From contig CALCSS010000071.1 of NCBI GenBank assembly GCA_937893835.1, forward strand, positions 1 through 18,240: a stretch of 18,240 nt of DNA, in the 5' to 3' direction. Shown piece by piece: positions 1 to 7,626 of the stretch. The notes under the pieces were generated by a model that saw only the letters and a program-made list of their open reading frames with translations, was not told the DNA's origin and ran no database searches. This stretch comes from an uncultured Fidelibacterota bacterium. Lineage in GTDB: Bacteria > Fidelibacterota > Marinisomatia > Marinisomatales > UBA1611. Both the position numbers and the translations under genes were made by a program. Every line of letters starts with the position of its first letter. Position 1 is the stretch's first letter.

Positions 1-1575
1 TGGAGATCCTATCATTCCGGTGTAGCTGATGACTTATATGATGTCATAGTCATTGGCTCAGGCATTGGTGGTCTTTGTGCAGCAGCCTTACTCGGATTAA
101 GAGGCAAAAGAGTATTGGTCCTTGAAAAACATTTCAAGATAGGTGGTTGGACGCATACATTCAAGAGGAAGGACTACGAGTGGGATGTAGGCATTCACTA
201 TATTGGACAGGTCAATAGGGCCAATTCACCCATTAGAAGATTATTTGACATTATATCTGATGGACAGTTGCAGTGGTCACCTATGGATGATAATTATGAT
301 AGGATCATCTTCCCTGATCGTTCCTATGATCTTGTGGCTCCCAGAGAACATTTTGTTGAAGATATGATCTCATATTTTCCAAAGGAAGAGTCAGCGATTT
401 TATCATATATGGACCTATTGGACGCGGTTGCAAAGAGCAGCAGGCCCTATTTTAGTCAAAAGGCATTATCAGGTATGTTTGATACCATATCCTACCCATT
501 CATGACCAGAAAATTCTTTAAATATTCAGATAGAACAACGATGGATGTCCTATCGAGCCTGACAAACGATCAAAGACTGATCGGTGTCCTGACCGGACAA
601 TGGGGAGACCATGGCCTGCCTCCTTCAAAAAGTAGTTTTGCCATGCACGCCTTTGTTGCGAGACATTACCTCGATGGTGGGAACTATCCGACGGGCACAT
701 CAAGAAGAATTGCAGAGACCATATCAGACCTTATTGAAAAAAATGATGGAAGCCTATTTGTAAATGCATCTGTCTCATCTATCAAGACGCATAATGGCAA
801 GGCGATAGGCGTTGAGATGGAAAATGGTGATATAATTGAAGCGCGGTCCATCATTAGCAATGCAGGAGTATTCAATACATTGGATAAATTGTTGGGTGAT
901 GATAATGCTCGGTCCGATCATTTGGATCAGTTAAAGACCATTCAGCAGACCAAGAGTTATGCGTGCCTTCATCTAGGTCTAGATCGTTCTGCAGAGGATC
1001 TAGGAATCAAGAATACAAATCTATGGATATATCCTGATTATGATCATGATAGATTGGTACAAGACTACATTGATGACCCTTCATCTGATTTTCCGGTGGT
1101 CTATGTTTCCTTTCCATCAGCCAAGGATGAATCGTGGAATAAGAAACATCCGGATAAGGCCACAATGGAGGCCATAACACTAAGTCGATGCAGTTGGTAT
1201 GATAAGTGGGAGCATCTTGAATGGAAAAAAAGAGGAGCAGAATATGAGAATGGCAAGGATGAACTATCCAAGCGAATATTGGATGTTGTCTCCAAACAGG
1301 TCAGTGGTCTGGAGAAACATATTGATTATCAGGAGTTATCAACGCCATTGACAGTTAGAGACCTTGCAAATTACCAGAGAGGTGAGATGTATGGCATCGA
1401 TCACTCACCGCAACGTTTTAGACAGAGGTGGTTACGGCCTCAGTCCAGCATAGGAGACCTTTATTTTGTTGGCCAGGACGTTACAACTGTCGGAGTCTCG
1501 AGTGCTCTTTTTTCTGGACTGCTCACTGCATCTGCAGTATTAGGACAAGATCTCTCTAGTATATTGAAAGATTAA
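1..1575 (+). CDS. RetSat/phytoene-desaturase-family FAD-dependent oxidoreductase, 5' partial
   Basis: The reading frame is open from base 1, so the true start lies upstream; 524 residues are visible. About 15 residues in, VIGSGIGGLCAAAL is the GxGxxG FAD-binding Rossmann loop, and VLVLEKH follows with the Glu that contacts the FAD ribose. Next comes GGWTHTF and DVGIHYIG, a pattern I associate with all-trans-retinol 13,14-reductase (RetSat) and CrtI-type carotenoid desaturases/isomerases. Near the C-terminus YFVGQDVTTVGVSSALFSG is the second FAD-contacting segment of this family. Such enzymes act on polyene lipids (retinoids, carotenoids), but the substrate cannot be read from sequence. An in-frame ATG at 115 is not the real start, because starting there would delete the Rossmann loop. 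The stop codon directly abuts an ATG of the next frame, which suggests co-transcription. Family assignment is firm; retinol as substrate is not. Confidence 0.88.
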   Translation, partial: WRSYHSGVADDLYDVIVIGSGIGGLCAAALLGLRGKRVLVLEKHFKIGGWTHTFKRKDYEWDVGIHYIGQVNRANSPIRRLFDIISDGQLQWSPMDDNYDRIIFPDRSYDLVAPREHFVEDMISYFPKEESAILSYMDLLDAVAKSSRPYFSQKALSGMFDTISYPFMTRKFFKYSDRTTMDVLSSLTNDQRLIGVLTGQWGDHGLPPSKSSFAMHAFVARHYLDGGNYPTGTSRRIAETISDLIEKNDGSLFVNASVSSIKTHNGKAIGVEMENGDIIEARSIISNAGVFNTLDKLLGDDNARSDHLDQLKTIQQTKSYACLHLGLDRSAEDLGIKNTNLWIYPDYDHDRLVQDYIDDPSSDFPVVYVSFPSAKDESWNKKHPDKATMEAITLSRCSWYDKWEHLEWKKRGAEYENGKDELSKRILDVVSKQVSGLEKHIDYQELSTPLTVRDLANYQRGEMYGIDHSPQRFRQRWLRPQSSIGDLYFVGQDVTTVGVSSALFSGLLTASAVLGQDLSSILKD

Positions 1576-1586
1576 ATGCGCATACT

Positions 1587-1591
1587 GGAGG
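1587..1591 (+). promoter_or_regulatory. Shine-Dalgarno that favours the ATG at 1597
   Basis: GGAGG lies five bases before the ATG at 1597. It is inside the frame if translation began at the ATG at 1576, and only two bases from the ATG at 1594. The spacing favours 1597, which also gives a clean signal peptide. Confidence 0.55.
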
Positions 1592-1596
1592 CAATG

Positions 1597-3720
1597 ATGG
1601 CAGTTCCATTTAAGACTCTTTTTGTTCTGTGCATGTCGCTATCTTCCTTATCAGCAAAGACAAAGCCAATCAAGGGAAAGGTCATCAGTGATTCTAAGGT
1701 CTATCTTTCCAATGTTCAGGTCGTATCATTGCCATCATCGACTACTACCACTTCAGATGAAAATGGTGTCTTCTCCTTCGTCATTCCCATTAAAGATAGA
1801 AAGATCAGTTTTGCTCTTAGCGGTTATCATCCGGTCACCTTGAATGTCATACCATTCAATAATGACACCGAGGTGGAACTCATTGAAGTGATAGAGGTAG
1901 ATTACTTGGACTCTATCAATACATCCATAAAATTCGTTTTATCTAGGGAAGGAGAGAACATATTGTCCTATGACATGGATGATCTGTCGCGTAGAGGATT
2001 GAATCGTATTGAATCAATTCTTCTTTGGAATAATTCCATTTTAATAGATCAGAGGATGGATGGCGAGAGTACATTCATGATCGATGGGACACCCGATGAA
2101 GAAATTGATATTCTATATAGTAATATAAAGATAAATAACATCGGAGATCCGTTAATGGCTCTTACACCTATCTCTGAGAAGGGACTGTCAGAATTGATCA
2201 TTACAGATGGTGGTTACAGTAAATTCTCTGCGTCATCACAATCAATCCATTTTCTGCCAAATATAAGATATGATAACAAACTAGAATTGAATAGATACCA
2301 GAACTCTCAAGATGATATAGGGCTTGATGGCTTTGGATCTATCGGTATCAAATATGCGACCATCAATGGAGGTATATCACAGCGAGAATATCGTTCGTTT
2401 TTCTCTGACTCTGCTAAAACAGAAATAATGACCAAGACAAATAATTATTTTTCAAATATTGGAATGACAAACAGAAAAAACATTGAGGCAACTTTCATGG
2501 GGTTGCAAAATACCGCAGATAAATTTAATTATAAAAGTCAGGATTCATCATCTATTGAGGAAAATAGTTTTATTGCAAAAATAGACCAATGGAGTCCATT
2601 GACCGGTCGAATAAATATTTATGGATTTTACCAGGATAGAGTTGGTTTTAACCATAATCAATTGGATAGTCTTGATCTGTACGATAAGTGTAGCTCTCTA
2701 GGTTTTTCAGTTGAAAAGGACTTAACAAACTATTTGCTCACATTTTCCACTTCATCAAAGTTGATCAATTCTAATTGGGTACTGAATTCTGGTAATGCAT
2801 TGATCGAGAGGCAAAACTCCATTCTGACCGGTTCAATAGAGTTGTTCCTAGATCAGAAAAGCAAGAATGCATATTTCAAAGACATTAAATTGGTATTTAG
2901 TAAAGAAAGGACCACGGATGTCAAGGACCCAACCTCTGAGATCGATATTTTACCAAATTATTGGGATGAGCATGGTTTTCAATTAAGTACCACAATAGTT
3001 GACCAAAAAGACAATGGACAAAATTCTGTGTATGTTGCCTTTGGTGAATCAAGTAATGTACCCTACTTAGAGGATGTGATAAAGGGTAGTATATATTCAT
3101 TTCTGAGGAATGAGGAAAATGATATAATGCCAGAGAATCGTTCTTCTTTTGATATGGCATTCTCCCACAATAACAAATTTGAAAAATATGAATGGTCCTA
3201 TCTTATAAAGATGAACCTATTCAGTCACCAATATGAAAATAAAATACAGCAAATACCACTAGTTGGTAACTCAATGAACTTACCATTTAATGTTGGAAGA
3301 GCGGGCAGATCAGGGATTGGCATACACCTTGAATTACAGCCTTATGTCCAGCGTTTTAGATTTAGTTCGACTATAGCAGCCTATGGGGGAAGTGATAATT
3401 TGAAATTCCAACTCCTTCCTAGTGGTATGATCAAAAATCAGATCTTTATTCATAATAAATTTTTTGATCTAAACTTTTTGGCGGTAACAAAGGGAAAACG
3501 AAATATGACATTCATTGATGGATCCAATCAATTACAAGATCAACAATTGCAAAGAACCACTAGTTATGGCTTTCAAATTTCAAAGGCAATTAGCTACAAA
3601 ATACTCAATGCGATTATAAGTTTGACTGGAGAAAATTTATATGATGATAAGATCTTGATCGATGAGATCTTGATCGATGAAAGAAAGATCGCCTTTGAGG
3701 TTGATATATTGATTCAATGA
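1597..3720 (+). CDS. TonB-dependent-receptor-like outer-membrane protein with CarboxypepD_reg-like N-terminal domain
   Basis: From the ATG at 1597 the product is 707 residues (714 from the ATG at 1576). I chose 1597 because GGAGG sits five bases upstream and the protein then begins with a standard signal peptide, MAVPFKTLFVLCMSLSSLSA. Mature residues up to about 90 (GKVISDSKVYLSNVQV, TTTSDENGVFSF, ALSGYHP) read as a carboxypeptidase-regulatory-like beta-sandwich, the usual front domain of FCB TonB receptors. A plug-like region follows, with MIDGTP and, further on, LSELIITDGGYSKF, resembling the plug end of such receptors. The remaining roughly 480 residues alternate polar and aromatic residues, as expected for a beta-barrel. 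The end (SLTGENLYDD) resembles a final receptor strand but does not finish in the usual aromatic. I see no clear TonB box. Ligand unknown; adjacency to the RetSat-like gene makes a lipid or carotenoid-like ligand conceivable, no more. Confidence 0.7.
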   Translation: MAVPFKTLFVLCMSLSSLSAKTKPIKGKVISDSKVYLSNVQVVSLPSSTTTTSDENGVFSFVIPIKDRKISFALSGYHPVTLNVIPFNNDTEVELIEVIEVDYLDSINTSIKFVLSREGENILSYDMDDLSRRGLNRIESILLWNNSILIDQRMDGESTFMIDGTPDEEIDILYSNIKINNIGDPLMALTPISEKGLSELIITDGGYSKFSASSQSIHFLPNIRYDNKLELNRYQNSQDDIGLDGFGSIGIKYATINGGISQREYRSFFSDSAKTEIMTKTNNYFSNIGMTNRKNIEATFMGLQNTADKFNYKSQDSSSIEENSFIAKIDQWSPLTGRINIYGFYQDRVGFNHNQLDSLDLYDKCSSLGFSVEKDLTNYLLTFSTSSKLINSNWVLNSGNALIERQNSILTGSIELFLDQKSKNAYFKDIKLVFSKERTTDVKDPTSEIDILPNYWDEHGFQLSTTIVDQKDNGQNSVYVAFGESSNVPYLEDVIKGSIYSFLRNEENDIMPENRSSFDMAFSHNNKFEKYEWSYLIKMNLFSHQYENKIQQIPLVGNSMNLPFNVGRAGRSGIGIHLELQPYVQRFRFSSTIAAYGGSDNLKFQLLPSGMIKNQIFIHNKFFDLNFLAVTKGKRNMTFIDGSNQLQDQQLQRTTSYGFQISKAISYKILNAIISLTGENLYDDKILIDEILIDERKIAFEVDILIQ
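3651..3680 (+). repeat. Perfect 15-bp tandem duplication in the receptor-like gene
   Basis: GATCTTGATCGATGA occurs twice head to tail (3651-3665 and 3666-3680). It keeps the frame and duplicates five residues, giving ILIDEILIDE between the last two predicted strands of the receptor-like protein. It looks like a recent slippage or short tandem duplication. Confidence 0.85.
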
Positions 3721-3773
3721 TCATTATGTCATGAAGTGATCGATGGCGTAGACCATTCATAACCATAGAAATA

Positions 3774-3802
3774 TTGAAAATATGTTACCAAACGCCTAAA
3801 TA
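3774..3802 (+). promoter_or_regulatory. Weak sigma-70-like promoter candidate upstream of trxA
   Basis: The 135-base gap before trxA is the largest in the window. TTGAAA (3774-3779) followed after 17 bases by TAAATA (3797-3802) is a fair -35 and a poor -10 (3 of 6 matches). In such AT-rich DNA this could be chance, and FCB promoters often differ from sigma-70 consensus. No convincing hairpin terminator is seen after the preceding stop. Confidence 0.2.
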
Positions 3803-3855
3803 GTTAAACTAATTTATATTCTATTTTTTATTAACATTTTGGAGTATTAAATACA

Positions 3856-4182
3856 ATGTCACCTAATGTATATGAATTCACAGAACAAAATTTTGATTCA
3901 GACGTTGCTCAATCCGACCTTCCAGTACTAATAGACTTCTGGGCTGTTTGGTGTGGTCCATGCAAGGCGATCGCACCTGTCATCGATGAAATAGCAGGCG
4001 AATATGATGGTAAGGTAAAGGTGGGGAAGGTTGACGTAGATCAAAATCAGAATATCGCCATGAAATATGGTGTTAGAAGTATCCCCACGCTTCTAGTTAT
4101 GAAAAATGGGGAAGTTGTCAATCAAATGGTCGGTGCTGTTCCAAAAGGGAACATAACTGATATTTTGAATGAAATTATTTAA
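3856..4182 (+). CDS. trxA: Thioredoxin
   Basis: This 108-residue protein has the normal length of a cytosolic thioredoxin. The redox site WCGPC lies at residues 32-36 in FWAVWCGPCKAIAP. The buried Asp of strand beta-2 is present (LIDFW), and the cis-proline loop is SIPT with Pro77. There is no signal peptide, so it should act in the cytoplasm, reducing protein disulfides such as those in ribonucleotide reductase, methionine sulfoxide reductase and peroxiredoxins. A GGAG at 3841-3844 sits 11 bases before the ATG, somewhat long for a Shine-Dalgarno. The gene lies 19 bases before thioredoxin reductase on the same strand, so the pair is very likely one operon and the reductase keeps this thioredoxin reduced. 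No active-site residue is missing. Confidence 0.97.
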   Translation: MSPNVYEFTEQNFDSDVAQSDLPVLIDFWAVWCGPCKAIAPVIDEIAGEYDGKVKVGKVDVDQNQNIAMKYGVRSIPTLLVMKNGEVVNQMVGAVPKGNITDILNEII

Positions 4183-4201
4183 TTAAACAATACAAAGGGA
4201 A

Positions 4202-5125
4202 ATGAAGCGGAAGATTATAATCATTGGGTCAGGACCTGCAGGACTAACTGCAGCGATCTATGCAGCAAGGGCAAACCTTGATCCTATCGTTTTTGAAGGC
4301 TCACAGCCAGGTGGCCAACTTACGATAACGACAGATGTTGAAAACTATCCTGGATTTCCAGATGGAATCATGGGTCCAGATATGATGGATGCATTTAGAA
4401 AACAGGCGAAGCGCTTTGGTGCAGAGTGTTTATTCAAAACTGTTGATAGGATTGATCTGTCCAAGAGACCATATAGGGTTTATGTCAATGATGATGAATA
4501 TTCTGCAGAAGCGATAATTATATCAACCGGTGCATCTGCCCGGTTATTGGGGCTTGATTCAGAGTCCAGGCTTATGGGCCATGGAGTATCGGCATGCGCA
4601 ACCTGTGATGGATTCTTCTATAAAGATAAGAAGGTTCTGGTAGTGGGAGGAGGTGACTCAGCGCTGGAAGAGGCTACCTTCTTGACAAAGTTTGCGTCTG
4701 ATGTCATTGTTGTTCATCGACGTGAAGAGTTTCGTGCATCTAAGATCATGGTTGAGAGAGCAATAGCCAACCCGAAGATATCATTCAAATACAATTCGAC
4801 TGTTGATGATATCATTGGTTCGCAAGAGATGGGTGTTGAGTCGGTTATACTAAAAGATACAAAAACGGACGAGGTTCACAAGGAAGATTGTGACGGTATC
4901 TTTATAGCAATAGGTCATGTCCCCAACACGTCTCTATTCAAAGACACTATTGATCTCGATGAATCTGGATATATCATAACAAAGCCTAATTCCACATACA
5001 CTAACGTTGATGGTGTCTTTGCTTGTGGAGATGTCCAAGATCATACATACAGACAGGCAATAACAGCTGCTGGTTCAGGTTGTATGGCAGCCATTGATGC
5101 TGAAAGATGGTTGGAGCTACAATAA
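4202..5125 (+). CDS. trxB: Thioredoxin reductase (NADPH)
   Basis: This 307-residue flavoprotein has the standard length of low-molecular-weight bacterial thioredoxin reductase (EC 1.8.1.9). FAD binding is shown by IIGSGPAGLTAAIYAARA at residues 8-24 and by ACGDVQD at 274-280. The redox pair is ACATCDG, with Cys132 and Cys135. The NADPH domain has VVGGGDSALEEA (147-158) and VVHRREEFRAS (170-180), where the His-Arg-Arg stretch is typical for recognition of the NADPH 2'-phosphate. It transfers electrons from NADPH through FAD and the CxxC pair to the thioredoxin encoded just upstream. AAAGGGA lies almost against the start codon, so Shine-Dalgarno spacing is poor, but no later start would keep the N-terminal FAD loop. 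Ferredoxin-dependent or NADH-dependent variants exist in this fold; the HRR motif argues for NADPH. Confidence 0.96.
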   Translation: MKRKIIIIGSGPAGLTAAIYAARANLDPIVFEGSQPGGQLTITTDVENYPGFPDGIMGPDMMDAFRKQAKRFGAECLFKTVDRIDLSKRPYRVYVNDDEYSAEAIIISTGASARLLGLDSESRLMGHGVSACATCDGFFYKDKKVLVVGGGDSALEEATFLTKFASDVIVVHRREEFRASKIMVERAIANPKISFKYNSTVDDIIGSQEMGVESVILKDTKTDEVHKEDCDGIFIAIGHVPNTSLFKDTIDLDESGYIITKPNSTYTNVDGVFACGDVQDHTYRQAITAAGSGCMAAIDAERWLELQ

Positions 5126-5164
5126 AATAATTTATCGTTTCTGATTTTCTTTTCTCTTTTTATG

Positions 5165-5177
5165 GAACCACTGGTTC
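5165..5177 (+). repeat. Short inverted repeat before the ABC-like gene
   Basis: GAACC-ACT-GGTTC is a perfect 5-bp inverted repeat with a 3-base centre, just upstream of the AAGGA ribosome-binding site. It could be an operator half-site pair or a small hairpin. It is short enough to be chance, and no U-tract follows, so it is not a good terminator. Confidence 0.2.
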
Positions 5178-5194
5178 TAAAAGGAATTTAGAAA

Positions 5195-5959
5195 ATGGCA
5201 AAAATGAAAAGATTGATATTCAAGGTCAATGATCTTCAAAAGGATCATAGATCAAGCAGTGCTTTGAATCTCAAGAAATTGGATATACATCCAGGCACTA
5301 TTTATGGGATAGTTGGTAATGTAGGTAGTGGTAAATCAACATTACTAAATATTCTAGCTGGTTGTGAAAAGGAATCTTCAGGTACTGTTCTTTATGATGA
5401 TAGTCCTTACGAGACCAATTGGCTTGGAAAGATTCGACCCCCTGATGATGTCTTCTATACCAAAGAATTATCACTGAAGACTCCCAACTCAACAGTCTCT
5501 TCTTACATTGCAACCAAATTTGGAAAAAAGAAAAATGTAATTCAAAATCGGTATTTCGAAGATGGTAGTTTTAAAAATCTTTGGAATAGGAACATGAAGG
5601 ATATATCCTCAGGTGAACTAAATTGGCTGGGAATGATTCTCGCCTGTGAAGAAGATCCACGAGTTCTATTGATCGATGATTATGGAGTGTACTTTAATAA
5701 CAAAATGGAGAGGGACTTTAGGGCTAAGATCACTTCTATGAACCGGACACTTGGTACAACCATAATACTTTCTGCTCCATCAGACATAAATATAAAACAT
5801 TTTGCATCCGTACTTATCTACTTGGATCATGGACATATTTGGAAGATTCGTTCTGGCATTGCCAGAAACTCCAATAGTAATCAAAGAAATGATAAGAAAA
5901 ATCGTAATCGTAATAATAACCGATCAAGAAACCGGAAAAGAAGCCAAAGAAGACAATAA
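5195..5959 (+). CDS. Degenerate ABC-type ATPase with Arg/Asn-rich C-terminal tail
   Basis: The 254-residue product has an ABC ATPase fold read from its motifs. Walker A is intact at residues 41-49 (GNVGSGKST). A signature-like ISSGE is at 137-141 (consensus LSGGQ) and Walker B is VLLIDD at 157-162. Several catalytic elements are not canonical: the Glu after the Walker B Asp is Asp162, the D-loop (SALD-type) is absent, the H-loop reads LSAPSD at 192-197 with no His, and no clear Q-loop Gln appears around 80-92. The last 30 or so residues (224-254) are almost only Asn, Arg, Lys, Ser and Gln and should be disordered and strongly basic. AAGGA at 5181-5185 is a well-spaced ribosome-binding site. 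No permease gene is adjacent, so a classical transporter role is not supported. It may bind ATP as a switch, with the tail contacting RNA, DNA or acidic lipids; that is inference. Confidence 0.75.
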   Translation: MAKMKRLIFKVNDLQKDHRSSSALNLKKLDIHPGTIYGIVGNVGSGKSTLLNILAGCEKESSGTVLYDDSPYETNWLGKIRPPDDVFYTKELSLKTPNSTVSSYIATKFGKKKNVIQNRYFEDGSFKNLWNRNMKDISSGELNWLGMILACEEDPRVLLIDDYGVYFNNKMERDFRAKITSMNRTLGTTIILSAPSDINIKHFASVLIYLDHGHIWKIRSGIARNSNSNQRNDKKNRNRNNNRSRNRKRSQRRQ

Positions 5960-5997
5960 CTGTTTACCATGTTCATAAAAGATTAACAAATAATTAT

Positions 5998-7626
5998 ATG
6001 CCTAGGCATTTTATATCTGTTTTATTCTTTTTTCTTATTATTGGTCATACAAAAAGCCAACCAGACTCAAGATTTAGACCCTTTGATTGGGTCCTTTATA
6101 GGGGGTCTGGAGAAGTTAATTCAATCACCGAAGGATACACATTCGCATATATCGCTACGCATTCAGGCGGAATAAAACGATTCAATCTATATGGTAATTA
6201 TTTTGATGAACCACTCACAACGGCTCAAGGGCTTCAGGATAATTCCATTGATGCAATTCATTTTGATACTGTGACTGGCCTTTTATGGGCAGCATCTCCC
6301 AAACATTTGCAATACTCCTTTTCAAGAGAGGGAGATTGGTATGCTTTTGAACTGGAGACACTTGGCCTATCTAAGTTTGACCATATTGATAGAATAGGTT
6401 CAAGTAGCGACTATGTTTGGTTAGAAGCACGGTCATCATACGTAAAGATCGATCACTCATCAGGTATTATGATTGGCATCTACCCTAACCCTGATGAACT
6501 TGATATCAAATGGAGTAGTGGTCCCTACAAAGGAGAGAAAGGTCTAAGAGAAATATTTGAAAATTATAGTATGTTAGATGGCTGGATGTTTAATGGCAAT
6601 GAGCTAATTGATAGACTTGGAAGAAGAACAAGCATAGCTACAGGTTTTATTGGCAACCACGGTAATATTTATTTTGGTACTAGAGAGGGGACCATATTTC
6701 ATGGGTCCAAGACAATGGAATCATTTTCTCCTATATCTATTCATTTAAATAATACAGATGTAAGATCATTGTTCCATGCAGAAGATGATCTATACATTGG
6801 TAGTCAGGATTTCGTGTCATCAAAAGGGATATCACAGTATAACTTGCGATCATCATCTTCAATTCATTTTCCATTTGAAGAGACGATCAATATGACACCT
6901 ACACCAATCTATTCATTATATCACTCTAATAATGAACTGTGGGCCGGTGGTGAGGGCATAATCCTCTACCACAATGAGAAGGATGATTATTGGCGTACTC
7001 TAGGGCAAGATAGAGGTGTGCCTCCTGGACAGATCTTTGATATATATGGTAATGAGACGCACATATGGGTCGGCTCATCCAGAGGATTGGGGAGAATTGA
7101 GAGATCTACATTAAGTGAAGACCCCATCGGCATAGAAAACATATTTGAAAATATATCCATATTTGATATTGACAGTATTGACAACAGATTGTGGCTAGGC
7201 ACGAGATCAGGCGTATATATATATTCTAATATTCAGTCACAATTATTGCAAATATCAGATCTAGGAAGGAAAAATCATTCTGAACTAATTCGGAATGTTG
7301 TTTCAATTGAGGAATATGATAATGTAATATATGTTGTGAGCGATATTGGGATTACTAAATTTGATATTGAAGAAAAAGTATGGGACCTTATGTTCATCTC
7401 AGGCGTATATCGTAGTGAGAATGTATTCTCGATGGCATTGAATGATAAATTTATATTTCTAGGTGTGGATAGTGGTTTGATAAAGATCAATAAAAGAACT
7501 GGTCTAGTAAGAGATTATGTTTTTCCATTCATAGGTCAGGTCAACGATATCATCCTCAATGGGAAAGAGATCTGGTTGGGAACCTCTAATGGGCTAATTA
7601 AATTTTTGTGGAAGAGAGACCTGTGA
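5998..7626 (+). CDS. Secreted beta-propeller protein (Reg_prop/PorZ-like repeats)
   Basis: This is a 542-residue protein with a signal peptide (residues 1-20, hydrophobic run then TKS-Q). About eleven short units of the form hydrophobic-W/Y-hydrophobic-G-x-x-x-G-hydrophobic recur, for example IWVGSSRGLGRIE (356-368), LWLGTRSGVYIYS (398-410), IFLGVDSGLIKIN (486-498) and IWLGTSNGLIKFL (525-537). This matches the blade signature of two-component-regulator propeller repeats, also found in PorZ of the Bacteroidota type IX secretion system. Eleven recognisable units suggest two stacked propellers. I see no type IX sorting domain, kinase or DNA-binding domain, so it is not a hybrid sensor kinase. 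The start has no Shine-Dalgarno. Its stop overlaps the GTG of the next gene, implying translational coupling to the GWxTD protein and probably a shared periplasmic or outer-membrane job. Exact function unknown. Confidence 0.75.
   Translation: MPRHFISVLFFFLIIGHTKSQPDSRFRPFDWVLYRGSGEVNSITEGYTFAYIATHSGGIKRFNLYGNYFDEPLTTAQGLQDNSIDAIHFDTVTGLLWAASPKHLQYSFSREGDWYAFELETLGLSKFDHIDRIGSSSDYVWLEARSSYVKIDHSSGIMIGIYPNPDELDIKWSSGPYKGEKGLREIFENYSMLDGWMFNGNELIDRLGRRTSIATGFIGNHGNIYFGTREGTIFHGSKTMESFSPISIHLNNTDVRSLFHAEDDLYIGSQDFVSSKGISQYNLRSSSSIHFPFEETINMTPTPIYSLYHSNNELWAGGEGIILYHNEKDDYWRTLGQDRGVPPGQIFDIYGNETHIWVGSSRGLGRIERSTLSEDPIGIENIFENISIFDIDSIDNRLWLGTRSGVYIYSNIQSQLLQISDLGRKNHSELIRNVVSIEEYDNVIYVVSDIGITKFDIEEKVWDLMFISGVYRSENVFSMALNDKFIFLGVDSGLIKINKRTGLVRDYVFPFIGQVNDIILNGKEIWLGTSNGLIKFLWKRDL

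Noticed and set aside
3721..3855. Terminator after the receptor-like gene
   Set aside because: Only a GATCA/TGATC 5-bp pairing can be drawn, with no T-run after it.
1..5125. Apparent excess of GATC sites
   Set aside because: By hand I counted about 20 in the first 2.2 kb and 10 in 3.7-5.1 kb against 9 in 12.0-14.0 kb. The excess is local and can come from Asp and Ile codon context; no methylase gene is present to tie it to.
5195..5959. Conventional ABC transporter operon
   Set aside because: No membrane permease or binding-protein gene is adjacent, and the ATPase lacks several catalytic motifs.
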